57,880 nt of DNA from Alphaproteobacteria bacterium. Lineage in GTDB: Bacteria > Pseudomonadota > Alphaproteobacteria > JAOXRX01. The stretch spans positions 1 to 57,880 of the forward strand of contig JAOXRX010000036.1 of assembly GCA_025800285.1 (NCBI GenBank), given 5' to 3'. This document shows positions 1 through 7,274 of the stretch, piece by piece. Positions within the stretch are counted from its first letter, which is position 1. Every line of letters begins with the position of its first letter. The notes under the pieces were generated by a model. It did no database searches. It saw only the letters and a list, made by a program, of their open reading frames with translations, and was not told the origin of the DNA. The position numbers and the translations under genes are program-made.

Positions 1-117
1 ACGACCAGTTCCACTTCCAACTTCTAACACATCACCTTTAACTAAATCTAAAAAAGCTTTTTTGTCATAAGATATATTTTTAGTTCTTATATCATACATC
101 GTAGCAATATTAGGCAT
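1..117 (-). CDS. SAM-dependent methyltransferase, N-terminal part (cut by window edge)
   Basis: The first 39 codons of a leftward gene whose remainder lies outside the window. The visible part reads into LEVGSGTGR at residues 31-39, which is the glycine-rich motif I (SAM-binding loop) of class I methyltransferases. The ATG is preceded on the minus strand by a good ribosome binding site (AGAAGGA). The substrate cannot be told from this fragment. It is transcribed divergently from the phage-like gene to its right. Confidence 0.75.
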   Translation of the reverse strand, partial: MPNIATMYDIRTKNISYDKKAFLDLVKGDVLEVGSGTGR

Positions 118-278
118 ATATATTTTCCTTCTTATTATATATCATTTTAAATTCATATCTAATAAACAATAAATTTTTAACTCTAATCATATTGCTTCGC
201 TTTCTTTGTTTTATAGACTATATAAACCATAACTATGCATTTTGCAAGAGCTACGAGAACAATAATGCAAATTAAAAC

Positions 279-307
279 TTGACAAAATAGGAAAAATGTC
301 CTATAAA
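279..307 (+). promoter_or_regulatory. Promoter with palindromic operator, in front of the tail-tube-like gene
   Basis: A near-perfect sigma-70 promoter: TTGACA at 279-284, a 17-bp spacer and TATAAA at 302-307. Between and overlapping these is a perfect inverted repeat, ATAGGA (287-292), six bases, TCCTAT (299-304), placed where a repressor would block RNA polymerase. The same arrangement, base for base in its arms and spacing, occurs at 52147-52175 in front of the other phage-like gene of this window. The region 118-278 to its left is A+T-rich and shows no gene. Confidence 0.75.
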
Positions 308-333
308 TCAATAATTGAAATAAGAACAACTAT

Positions 334-360
334 GCCCATGTAAAAACATGGGCTTTTTTT
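334..360 (+). terminator. Leader hairpin with U-tract (terminator or attenuator)
   Basis: GCCCATG, five bases, CATGGGC, followed by seven Ts. It lies about 20 nt after the predicted transcription start and just before the ribosome binding site (AAAGGA) of the gene at 386. It would either attenuate transcription into that gene or protect the 5' end of the mRNA. The other operator-bearing promoter of this window also has a leader hairpin with a T-tract. Confidence 0.7.
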
Positions 361-385
361 ATATTAAAAAGAAAGGAACTAAACA

Positions 386-955
386 ATGGCATTATCTCAA
401 GTATCTATAGCTTCTGCTGCTCTTATAAAAGTTGGAGCTATGCCAATCAATTCATTTAACGATAACACTGCTGAAGCGGAAATAGTGAACACTTTGTATC
501 CTATAGTAAAAAGAGCAATATTATCTTCTCATCCATGGTCTTTCGCCACTAAACAAACATCTCTAGCGAGATTGCAACAAAATCCTATAGCAGATTACGA
601 CTCATCATTTCAATTGCCCTCTGATTTTTTAAGAGCTCTTTCTGCTGGAGTTGGTGATAGAGGTCAAGGCATTTACTACAGAATTGCAGGAGATCAAATA
701 CATGCAAATGCTGATGAACTTAACTTAACATATATATTCTCACCAGATGAGAGTTCATTCCCTCCATTCTTTGAGCAAGCTTTAATAGCAAAGTTATCTG
801 CTGAACTATGCATTCCTCTGACAGAAAACACTTCTCGAGCTCAAGCTTTGCAAAAAATTGCGGATTATGAATTTAAAAAAGCAAAAGCTATTGATTCACA
901 ACAAGATACACCGAACTCATTTAATGATTTCTCTTTAATAAATGTTAGAAATTAA
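386..955 (+). CDS. Phage tail tubular protein A-like protein (T7 gp11 type), orphan
   Basis: A 189-residue soluble protein. It has the layout of T7-like tail tubular protein A: an N-terminal segment opening with MALSQVSIASAAL and a nearby LYPIVKRAILSSHPW stretch, a central FQLPSDFLRAL segment, and an acidic-basic helical C-terminus. In podophages this protein forms the ring joining the portal to the tail nozzle. Its length matches T7 gp11 (about 196). No other phage gene is adjacent: it sits between a methyltransferase and tRNA-Leu. It has its own promoter with operator and a leader hairpin, so it looks maintained and regulated rather than decayed. The family call is from sequence pattern only; a conserved alphaproteobacterial phage-derived protein of this type is the likely identity. 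Confidence 0.7.
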   Translation: MALSQVSIASAALIKVGAMPINSFNDNTAEAEIVNTLYPIVKRAILSSHPWSFATKQTSLARLQQNPIADYDSSFQLPSDFLRALSAGVGDRGQGIYYRIAGDQIHANADELNLTYIFSPDESSFPPFFEQALIAKLSAELCIPLTENTSRAQALQKIADYEFKKAKAIDSQQDTPNSFNDFSLINVRN

Positions 956-960
956 TTTTC

Positions 961-989
961 TTGACTTTTAGTCATATTTATCATATATT
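961..989 (+). promoter_or_regulatory. Promoter of tRNA-Leu(CAA)
   Basis: TTGACT at 961-966, a 17-bp spacer and TATATT at 984-989. The predicted start, at about 996, is some 11 nt before the mature 5' end of the tRNA. Confidence 0.6.
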
Positions 990-1006
990 TTTTTTGATTT
1001 TGAAAT

Positions 1007-1092
1007 GCCTCGGTGGCGGAATTGGTAGACGCAGCAGATTCAAAATCTGCCGACCTCTGGTTGTGCGAGTTCGAGTCTCGCTCGAGGCACCA
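1007..1092 (+). tRNA. tRNA-Leu (anticodon CAA)
   Basis: A class II tRNA with a long variable arm. The acceptor GCCTCGG pairs with CTCGAGGC less its first base, and CCA is encoded (1090-1092). The anticodon loop sits in CAGATTCAAAATCTG, giving anticodon CAA. The D-arm and T-arm (GAGTTCGAGTCTC) are canonical. Confidence 0.97.
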
Positions 1093-1093
1093 T

Positions 1094-1122
1094 AAAAAAA
1101 CACCCTTTTGGGTGTTTTTTTT
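1094..1122 (+). terminator. Rho-independent terminator of tRNA-Leu(CAA)
   Basis: AAAACACCC, a TTTT loop, GGGTGTTTT and a T-run, immediately after the encoded CCA. The A-run on the other side could also let it act on the minus strand, at the end of mutM. Confidence 0.9.
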
Positions 1123-1204
1123 ATTTACACAGAAATATATTTAAAAATAAATGAATTTCATAATAGTAGTTTATAAATATCTTTCTAAAAAAATAATATA
1201 AAAT

Positions 1205-2032
1205 CTATTTTTGGCATTTAGAACAGTAGAAAGTTGATCTCCCTCCCTGCTTAATATTTTTAATTACATCATCACAAACAATACACTTTTCACCTGCTCT
1301 ACCATAGACAGCAAAGTTATTTTGAAAACCTCCCATAGAGCCATCGCTTTGAACATAATCTCTTAAAGTTGAGCCTCCTGCTTCTATAGACTCTTTCAAT
1401 ATTCTCTTTGTGTGTTTCGCTAAGGAATCTGCTTCCTTTGAAGATAGAGAGTTAGCTTTACGGAGAGGAGAAATATTAGCATAAAAAAGAGCCTCACAAG
1501 CATATATATTACCAATACCACAAACTATTTTTTGATTTAATAAAGCTGCTTTAATATTACCAGTTTTATTACTTAATAATTTAAACAAAACTTCACCATC
1601 AAATTCATCACTTAGAGGCTCTATACCTATATGTGATATTAAATCATGATTATCAACATCTCTACTATCTAAACTTATCATTAACCCAAACCTACGAACA
1701 TCATTATATATAATAGACATATGAGAATCTAACTTAATTATAACATGAGTATGTTTCTTTAAGTTGTTTTCATCTAAATTCTCATTTAAAGTTAATTGAC
1801 CCGTCATACCCAAATGGCATAGTATTGACTTACCATTAGATAACTCAATAATTATATATTTAGCTCTTCGTTTAATTGATTTAATAGTAGTGTTTTTCAC
1901 ATCATTTATAAAGCTATCATTGATATTTCGTCTCAACTTATAATTAAATATTTTAACATCTAATATTTTTCTATTTACTATATATTTCCTCAATCCACTG
2001 GATATTATTTCAACTTCTGGTAGCTCTGGCAT
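1205..2032 (-). CDS. mutM: Formamidopyrimidine-DNA glycosylase (Fpg/MutM)
   Basis: Bifunctional DNA glycosylase/AP lyase that removes 8-oxoguanine and ring-opened purines. The sequence starts PELPEVE, so the catalytic N-terminal proline follows the initiator Met. It contains a conserved Lys in the KRRAKY segment near residue 57. It ends in a zinc finger with Cys250, Cys253, Cys270 and Cys273 and the QGGRSTFYC loop that holds the catalytic Arg. The 275-residue length is normal for the family. It is monocistronic, with its start facing trcR. Confidence 0.97.
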   Translation of the reverse strand: MPELPEVEIISSGLRKYIVNRKILDVKIFNYKLRRNINDSFINDVKNTTIKSIKRRAKYIIIELSNGKSILCHLGMTGQLTLNENLDENNLKKHTHVIIKLDSHMSIIYNDVRRFGLMISLDSRDVDNHDLISHIGIEPLSDEFDGEVLFKLLSNKTGNIKAALLNQKIVCGIGNIYACEALFYANISPLRKANSLSSKEADSLAKHTKRILKESIEAGGSTLRDYVQSDGSMGGFQNNFAVYGRAGEKCIVCDDVIKNIKQGGRSTFYCSKCQK

Positions 2033-2171
2033 AACTCTCCCTTTAAAAAAAACTTGATTATTATTTCTTTATATGATATTAACATTAATAAATAAAAAAA
2101 TGAAAGTATTTTTTTATATTTGCCCCCAAAAAAGGGGGTAATATTTTAGAAAAAATATAAAGGAGAAGAGT

Positions 2172-2690
2172 ATGAAAAACAAAATATCTATGCCTCAAGC
2201 TACAGCGACATGGCTAATTGATAACACAAGCTTAACTTTCAAACAAATTGGTAGGTTCTGTGGAATTCACTGGCTACAAGTAAAAGCTATTGCAGACGGA
2301 GAAATACCTAAAGTTATTGGTGAAAGCCCAATCAAAGATGAACTTCTAACAAAAGAAGAAATCAAAAGATGTGAAGCTGATCCAAAAGAGCAATTAAAAA
2401 GAAAGCTTGCTAGAAAAGATATCCCAGAGGTATCAAAGAGAACAAAAGGTATTAAATATATACCTATCTCAAAAAGAGAAGATAAGCCAAATGCGATTGC
2501 ATGGTTAATCAAAAACTATCCAGAAATGAAGGATGAGGTTATTGTTAAGTTAATAAGAACCACAACACCTACAATTGAAGCAGTTAGAACAAAGACTCAC
2601 CGAAAACAAGATGAAATTGTTCCTACAAGCCCAGTTACATCAGGACTATGTTCTTCTGAAGATCTGGAAGCAGCAATTGCGAAAAAATAA
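2172..2690 (+). CDS. trcR: DUF1013 cell-cycle transcriptional regulator (TrcR-like)
   Basis: A 172-residue basic protein matching the alphaproteobacterial DUF1013/TrcR family, which is associated with RNA polymerase and cell-cycle transcription. Seen here: the opening PQATATWLIDNTSLTFKQIG and IHWLQVKAIADGE, which look like helix-turn-helix segments, a second such segment (NAIAWLIKNYPEM ... IVKLIRTTTPTIEAVR), and a short tail. An AAAGGAGAAGA ribosome binding site precedes the ATG. The 140-bp upstream region holds a CCCCC-A6-GGGGG hairpin (2123-2138) in the leader. It lies directly before the CtrA homologue, so two cell-cycle regulators are neighbours. Confidence 0.88.
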   Translation: MKNKISMPQATATWLIDNTSLTFKQIGRFCGIHWLQVKAIADGEIPKVIGESPIKDELLTKEEIKRCEADPKEQLKRKLARKDIPEVSKRTKGIKYIPISKREDKPNAIAWLIKNYPEMKDEVIVKLIRTTTPTIEAVRTKTHRKQDEIVPTSPVTSGLCSSEDLEAAIAKK

Positions 2691-2697
2691 CACAGCT

Positions 2698-2736
2698 AAA
2701 GAGTTAGTAATATTAACCTATTATTAACTCTTTTTA
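2698..2736 (+). terminator. Terminator after trcR, containing a CtrA-box-like TTAA-N7-TTAA
   Basis: AAAGAGTTA pairs with TAACTCTTT, followed by Ts. Inside it, TTAA (2713-2716), seven bases, TTAA (2724-2727) fits the CtrA-box consensus and lies about 65 bp before the ctrA start codon. In DNA this A+T-rich the motif is expected by chance every few kilobases, so the box is only suggestive. Confidence 0.6.
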
Positions 2737-2789
2737 TTTAAAAGATAATAAATAACACTAAATTTCTAAGGGGAAGGAAATGTAAAGTT

Positions 2790-3470
2790 ATGAGAGTACT
2801 GCTAGTTGAAAACTATCAAGCCACTATAGACAAAATTAAAAATTTATTAAACAGCAAAGAAATAATTATAGATACATGTGGCTCTAAAACAGAGATGCTA
2901 GAACTGTGCAAACTATATGAATACAATTTAATAATTATAGAACAAATGCTAGACTCTATGGATGGAGACCATTTAATAGAGGAATTAAGAAACGATAACA
3001 TCAAGACTCCTGTTCTTGCGATTTCAAAAACAGAAAACATGTCAAAGAGAATAAGTGCTTTACGAAAAGGTGCAGATGACTTTATTGTTGAGCCATTTGA
3101 CAATCAAGAATTTCTAGCTAGAATTAAAGCAATTATTAGAAGAGCTAATGGATATGCTCAAAATAAGATTAAATCTGGAGATCTAGAAATAAATCTATCT
3201 GAACAAAAAGCTTATTTTAAAGGATCAGCAATATCTCTTACAAAAAAGGAATATATGATATTAGAGTTTTTATTCTTGAAAAAAGGAAGTACTTTAAATA
3301 AAGAGAGATTTCTAAATCACTTATATTCCGGAAATGATGAACCTGAAGCAAAGATAATCGATGTATTTATTTGTAAGTTAAGGAGAAAGATTGAAAAAAT
3401 CAGCGGAGGAGAAAGCTTCATAGAAACCGATTGGGGACGAGGATATTATTTATTAGATAAAGAGCAATAA
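2790..3470 (+). CDS. ctrA: CtrA-like cell-cycle response regulator with Glu at the phosphorylation site
   Basis: A 226-residue OmpR-class regulator. It aligns along its length with CtrA, the alphaproteobacterial master cell-cycle regulator. The C-terminal winged helix is very well kept (KEYMILEFLFLKKGSTLNKE, EAKIIDVFICKLRRKI, ETDWGRGYYL), so DNA recognition should be CtrA-like. The receiver is degenerate. The acidic pocket reads E7-N8-Y9 in place of Glu-Asp-Asp. The phospho-acceptor Asp51 is Glu51 (codon GAA at 2940-2942). The conserved Lys is Glu101. Ser79 and the overall receiver length are kept. A D51E change is the classical phosphomimetic allele in Caulobacter, so this protein is probably active without phosphorylation. 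Confidence 0.93.
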   Translation: MRVLLVENYQATIDKIKNLLNSKEIIIDTCGSKTEMLELCKLYEYNLIIIEQMLDSMDGDHLIEELRNDNIKTPVLAISKTENMSKRISALRKGADDFIVEPFDNQEFLARIKAIIRRANGYAQNKIKSGDLEINLSEQKAYFKGSAISLTKKEYMILEFLFLKKGSTLNKERFLNHLYSGNDEPEAKIIDVFICKLRRKIEKISGGESFIETDWGRGYYLLDKEQ

Positions 3471-3473
3471 ATA

Positions 3474-3501
3474 TTGCTTTTTCTTGAATATTATGTATAA
3501 T
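3474..3501 (+). promoter_or_regulatory. Promoter of tRNA-Leu(GAG)
   Basis: TTGCTT (3474-3479), a 16-bp spacer and TATAAT (3496-3501), ending 11 bp before the tRNA. It begins just after the ctrA stop codon. Confidence 0.55.
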
Positions 3502-3512
3502 GCCATGACATA

Positions 3513-3600
3513 GCGGTCGTGGCGGAATTGGTAGACGCGCAACGTTGAGGTCGTTGTCCTTGATAAAAGGGTGAGAGTTCAAGTCTCTCCGATCGCACCA
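3513..3600 (+). tRNA. tRNA-Leu (anticodon GAG)
   Basis: A class II tRNA with acceptor GCGGTCG paired to CGATCGC (one G-T), a long variable arm, and an anticodon loop in ACGTTGAGGTCGT giving GAG. CCA is encoded. It is the second of three leucine tRNAs in the window. Confidence 0.96.
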
Positions 3601-3601
3601 T

Positions 3602-3630
3602 AAAAAAACACCCCTTTGGGGTGTTTTTTT
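3602..3630 (+). terminator. Rho-independent terminator of tRNA-Leu(GAG)
   Basis: AAAACACCCC, a TTT loop, GGGGTGTTTT and further Ts, directly after the encoded CCA. Confidence 0.9.
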
Positions 3631-3703
3631 TATAACTTTGAGCATTAACTAAGTATTAGAATTATCTTTAAAATAACAATTTAAAAACCGCACCTTAATT
3701 AAT

Positions 3704-4399
3704 TTAAAATTTATTTTGATAGTCTGCAATATCATTAATTGTTTCAACAATATCATCTGTTCTAACATCTATTAAAGAACTATCAACTTCTCTAACATAT
3801 TTTGTGTTTGACTCCAAAGTAGCACCGTTATCAATCCAAACAGTTTTTAGACCTATCTCTTTCGCCTTTGTAATATTAACATAACTATCCTCAAACATAG
3901 CTGTCTTATCAATATCCAACTCAGCTTCAGTTATTAGCTTTTTATATGGATGAACATCAGGCTTTGCAATAAAATCAGTTTCCTCAAGACCCCATATTAA
4001 TTCAAAGTGATTTAATATACCAAGAGCATCTAAAACTTTTTCTGCATATACACTTTGAGAGGTTGTTAAAATATATTTCTTACCTTGTAACTTTTTTAAA
4101 GCTTTGTCTAATGCTTTATTTTGTTCTAAACGAGATATATCTACATCATGGCAAAAAGTCTCAAACTTTTTAGCATCTTCAAGCTTACCCTCTTTTATTA
4201 ATCCTTGTAGTGTTGATCCATACTCATAGTAATATTTCTTTTTTATATCTACAGCGATATCTTTTTCCCAACCATATTCTAGCATTAGGAACTCAGTTAT
4301 TTTATCTGAAACTTGATTAGCTATTTTACTATCTGGTCTATATAGAGTCTCATCTAAATCAAATATCCAGCTTTTTACATTTTCTAATTTTTTAATCAT
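3704..4399 (-). CDS. HAD-family hydrolase, pyrimidine 5'-nucleotidase type
   Basis: A 231-residue HAD phosphatase. Motif I is WIFDLDETLY (nucleophile Asp and acid/base Asp), motif II is ILTTSQS, and motif IV is MFEDSYVNI with upstream KPDVHPYK holding the motif III Lys. The YYYEYGSTLQGL segment of the helical cap is typical of the SDT1-like pyrimidine 5'-nucleotidases common in Alphaproteobacteria. Expected role: dephosphorylation of UMP/CMP-like nucleotides in the cytoplasm. It is divergent from the RNase J-like gene, with 89 bp between the starts. Confidence 0.8.
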   Translation of the reverse strand: MIKKLENVKSWIFDLDETLYRPDSKIANQVSDKITEFLMLEYGWEKDIAVDIKKKYYYEYGSTLQGLIKEGKLEDAKKFETFCHDVDISRLEQNKALDKALKKLQGKKYILTTSQSVYAEKVLDALGILNHFELIWGLEETDFIAKPDVHPYKKLITEAELDIDKTAMFEDSYVNITKAKEIGLKTVWIDNGATLESNTKYVREVDSSLIDVRTDDIVETINDIADYQNKF

Positions 4400-4488
4400 A
4401 ATAATTTTTATATAAAACTTTATCTTGCAAAAAGCAAGGTTTTATTTTAGGTTAGAATTAATATAACGATTAAGAAAAGGTTAGAAAA

Positions 4489-5982
4489 ATGAGCTATTTT
4501 AAGTGGTGGATTGCTGGAGGCAATAACGAAGTTGGAGCGAACAGCCATGTGGTTGAGTTTAATTATAAAGATGAACAAGGGCACAACAAACATATTTATC
4601 TTATCCAAGAGCTAGGAGTAAGCTTTGCTGATAGAAAAAAAGCTGATGATCCAGATTATTTTTATCCAGATGTTACAGAGTATTTATCAAAACATGAAGA
4701 TCAAGATAGAAATCCTAAAGAGGCTCAAGCAATATTATTAACTCATGGTCATTTAGACCATATAGGTGCTATAGCAATTTTAGCCAAGGAAGGTTATAGA
4801 TTACCTGTTGTTTATGCAACTCGTAGAACCATCTCTTTAATAGAGGGAATGCTAGAAGCTCTAGAAGCTCCAGATAGTATAAGATACAAAGAAATAGATC
4901 CTAAAAGAGAAAAAAGCTGTAAAATAAAAATTAATGATTATCTAAATATTGATTGGTATCCAGTTAGTCATTCTGTAAGTGGTAGCGGAGGTTTTCTATA
5001 TACGGCAAAAGATAGAGATGATGAAGAACCTATTAGAGTATGTTTCCAAATAGATTTTAAAACAGATACTACAGTTCTTATAGAGCCAGGTTATGCAAGA
5101 TCTATCATACAAGACATGGGTAAGAATAAAATATCTGCTTGCTTCATGGAATCCACCAGAGCAGAATCTAAAGGCAGAAACTCTACTGAAATGAAAATTA
5201 TGGATAATATTCAATATATTATCAACAAACACCCTAAAAACAGAGTTGTAGCAACAACAATGGCAACAAATGATCAAAGACTTGCAATATTTGTGTATCT
5301 AGCTCATAAAAACAATAGGAAGCTTATATACTTCGGAAGATCTATGGAGGCTACTGTCAAAAACATGAAACAAGAAATTGTAAAGAGTATCGAAAATAGA
5401 TTTGATATAAAAATTGATATAGATGAAACTATAATTAATGGTAAATTTGTTAATCTAGAAGACATACCGGTTGAAGAACAGTTAATAATGCTAACAGGAA
5501 CTCAAGCAGAAGATGGTGCAGCTATGACTCTTGCTTCAAAAGAAGATCATAAAAAATTTACATTCAAAGGATATGATATAGTCCTAGATTCAGCTTCTGT
5601 CATTCCTGGCAATGAAGATTTCGTATATCCTATGCTTAAAAGGATTGGGGAAACAGTTGAGAAAGTTTATACACCACCTATGTACGATATTCATGCATCA
5701 GGACATGGACTAGGCGGAGAATTAAAAGAATTTTTGACAGATATATCTAAAACTGAGTTAAAAAGTTTTATAACTATGCACGGAGAAAAAAAACATAGAG
5801 AATCTCTCAAAAGATTAGCCGAAGAAGTAAATAGTGATTTAGAATATTATAAAGGTAATACTTTTGAAATACTTGCTCCTAATAATGGGGATATAATCGA
5901 AATAAATAAAAATGGAAGCAAAATAATTGCTTCCAATGATAAAGATTTCTTAACTTACACTCTAGTTAAAGAGGAATTTTAA
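4489..5982 (+). CDS. RNase J-like metallo-beta-lactamase ribonuclease
   Basis: A 497-residue metallo-beta-lactamase/beta-CASP protein. The metal motif is LLTHGHLDHIGA. Other RNase J-type blocks are present: GGNNEVGANSH near the N-terminus, ATNDQRLAIF and IYFGRSM in the beta-CASP region, MLTGTQAEDGAA, DSASVIPGNE, and HASGHGLGGEL ... TMHGEKKH at the end. The family normally acts as a 5'-3' exonuclease and endonuclease in RNA turnover. It is about 50 residues shorter than typical RNase J and quite divergent, with a poor match to the usual C-terminal domain. The ribosome binding site is AAAAGG, 9 nt upstream. Confidence 0.82.
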   Translation: MSYFKWWIAGGNNEVGANSHVVEFNYKDEQGHNKHIYLIQELGVSFADRKKADDPDYFYPDVTEYLSKHEDQDRNPKEAQAILLTHGHLDHIGAIAILAKEGYRLPVVYATRRTISLIEGMLEALEAPDSIRYKEIDPKREKSCKIKINDYLNIDWYPVSHSVSGSGGFLYTAKDRDDEEPIRVCFQIDFKTDTTVLIEPGYARSIIQDMGKNKISACFMESTRAESKGRNSTEMKIMDNIQYIINKHPKNRVVATTMATNDQRLAIFVYLAHKNNRKLIYFGRSMEATVKNMKQEIVKSIENRFDIKIDIDETIINGKFVNLEDIPVEEQLIMLTGTQAEDGAAMTLASKEDHKKFTFKGYDIVLDSASVIPGNEDFVYPMLKRIGETVEKVYTPPMYDIHASGHGLGGELKEFLTDISKTELKSFITMHGEKKHRESLKRLAEEVNSDLEYYKGNTFEILAPNNGDIIEINKNGSKIIASNDKDFLTYTLVKEEF

Positions 5983-6083
5983 TTAAGTTGATTGATAGTT
6001 TCAACAACATCTGTTAAAGATTGACTAGTTTCTGTAACTGGTCTTTCTTCTAAAGTTTTTCTAGCATTAACAATATACTCCAT
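5979..6083 (-). CDS. Possible small protein, 34 residues
   Basis: A short frame starting MEYIVNARKTLEERPVTE on the minus strand, with GGAAGAA before the ATG. It ends inside the stop region of the convergent RNase J-like gene. It lies downstream of the small-RNA terminator at 6124. No family is recognised, and it could be a chance frame. Confidence 0.3.
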   Translation of the reverse strand: MEYIVNARKTLEERPVTETSQSLTDVVETINQLN

Positions 6084-6123
6084 TTCTTCCGTCCGATATC
6101 ATGTTTTATTAAAGAAAACAAAT

Positions 6124-6222
6124 AAAAAAAAGACCGTGAAAATTTCACGGCCTAAGTTCGGGGAGGAAATATTTAGAGACCGAAGTCTCAAAATATAAGA
6201 GAAGAATAATTACCTCTCTATG
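6124..6222 (-). ncRNA. Probable trans-acting small RNA with exposed CCUCC motif
   Basis: A roughly 99-nt unit between its own promoter (6229-6257) and a strong terminator (GGCCGTGAAATTTTCACGG then a T-run). In RNA order: a weak 5' hairpin (AGAGA/TCTCT), a GAGAC-UUCG-GUCUC tetraloop hairpin (6176-6189), an unpaired stretch containing UUUCCUCCCC (complement of 6159-6170), then the terminator stem. The pyrimidine-rich single strand can pair with AGGAGG-type ribosome binding sites, as do several alphaproteobacterial small RNAs. No known family is recognised, and no open frame fills it. Confidence 0.65.
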
Positions 6223-6228
6223 AATAGT

Positions 6229-6257
6229 AATATACTATAAAAACCCCCTATTTTCAA
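6229..6257 (-). promoter_or_regulatory. Promoter of the small RNA
   Basis: On the minus strand, TTGAAA (6252-6257), a 17-bp spacer and TATATT (6229-6234). The predicted start is near 6222. Confidence 0.65.
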
Positions 6258-6315
6258 CTCTTTTTTTTGCTTTTTTTATTAAAACAACCTAAGTCATTGA
6301 AAATATTATTTATTT

Positions 6316-6744
6316 TTATTTCAATTCCTCAAAATTTACAGGGGCAATATTCAATGGAGGGAAGCCTCCTTGAACACTTATTGAAGAAATAATTTGCCTT
6401 ACATAAGGAAATAAAATTTTAGGTACTTCTTTTACTAACACAGCCTTTATAGCATCTTCATTATCAGAAACAATCTCTACAAGAGCCGCATAATCAACCT
6501 CTACGATAAATGAAGTTTTCTCTTCTTGTGTAAGAGTAGCCTTTACCTTTAAAGACGATTCGTATATATTTTTTGCTGAGCCGCTTTTATTAATAACTAT
6601 ATTTATATTAACATCAACATTTGGTACTGACTTATTTTGGAAAATATCAGGAGCATTAGGACTCTCGAAAGATAGATCCTTCAAGTATTGCCCTATTATT
6701 GACATTTTTATTGTTTCATTATTTTCTGCTTTCTTTTTTACCAT
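6316..6744 (-). CDS. secB: Protein-export chaperone SecB
   Basis: A 142-residue acidic homotetrameric chaperone that keeps preproteins unfolded and hands them to SecA. It shows the SecB hallmarks: IIGQYLKDLSFESPNAP near the start, the alternating-strand core (VDVNINIVINK ... YESSLKVKATL), and LFPYVRQIISSISVQGGFPP near the end. It is the last gene of a leftward run behind a lipoprotein gene, 11 bp away. Confidence 0.95.
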   Translation of the reverse strand: MVKKKAENNETIKMSIIGQYLKDLSFESPNAPDIFQNKSVPNVDVNINIVINKSGSAKNIYESSLKVKATLTQEEKTSFIVEVDYAALVEIVSDNEDAIKAVLVKEVPKILFPYVRQIISSISVQGGFPPLNIAPVNFEELK

Positions 6745-6755
6745 TTACTTACTCC

Positions 6756-7274
6756 TTATTCATATGGATTTATACTTTTTCTATTATTTAACAATTCTTC
6801 TTTAGTTAACTGAAAGCTTAATAAAACTTTATATTTCCCTAAAACATCTAAATTATTAACTCTAATCTTCTCTTTAAAATTTAACACCTCAAATTTATAA
6901 GAAGATTCATTTTCTATATTTATATTCTCAACATAATTACTTTTCAGTATAATTTTATTATTATCATCTAATACAGAGATAAAATAGTGAATTGGAATAT
7001 TATTAGCCGTTTTTTTATCTAAAGAAATATGCAACTGAAAAGTACCTTCAATTTCTAATTCTTGATACTCTGTTAAATGACACTCTGCAAAAGGTTTTGT
7101 AATGATTGCTTTATACAAAGCCTCACCTGTATTTTCATCTAACTTATTAACTTTATAACCATCAGATATAATAGATATTTCAGGGCACTTATTTAACTTA
7201 ATCATGGCTGTTGACGAACAAGCACTAACAAACATTAAAAATATTAAAATTAAGGTTTTTGAAAAACTATACAT
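6756..7274 (-). CDS. Putative lipoprotein of unknown function
   Basis: 172 residues with a lipoprotein signal: a hydrophobic stretch and then the lipobox VSAC, cysteine at about 19. The rest is beta-rich, with no motif I recognise. It overlaps the end of the polymerase/PrmC gene by 25 bp and precedes secB by 11 bp, so it belongs to the same leftward operon. An envelope role beside polysaccharide export is an inference from position. Confidence 0.7.
   Translation of the reverse strand: MYSFSKTLILIFLMFVSACSSTAMIKLNKCPEISIISDGYKVNKLDENTGEALYKAIITKPFAECHLTEYQELEIEGTFQLHISLDKKTANNIPIHYFISVLDDNNKIILKSNYVENINIENESSYKFEVLNFKEKIRVNNLDVLGKYKVLLSFQLTKEELLNNRKSINPYE

Noticed and set aside
2713-2727. CtrA box (TTAA-N7-TTAA) as proof of ctrA autoregulation
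   Set aside because: The motif fits, but in DNA this A+T-rich it should occur by chance roughly every 4-5 kb, and it overlaps the trcR terminator stem.
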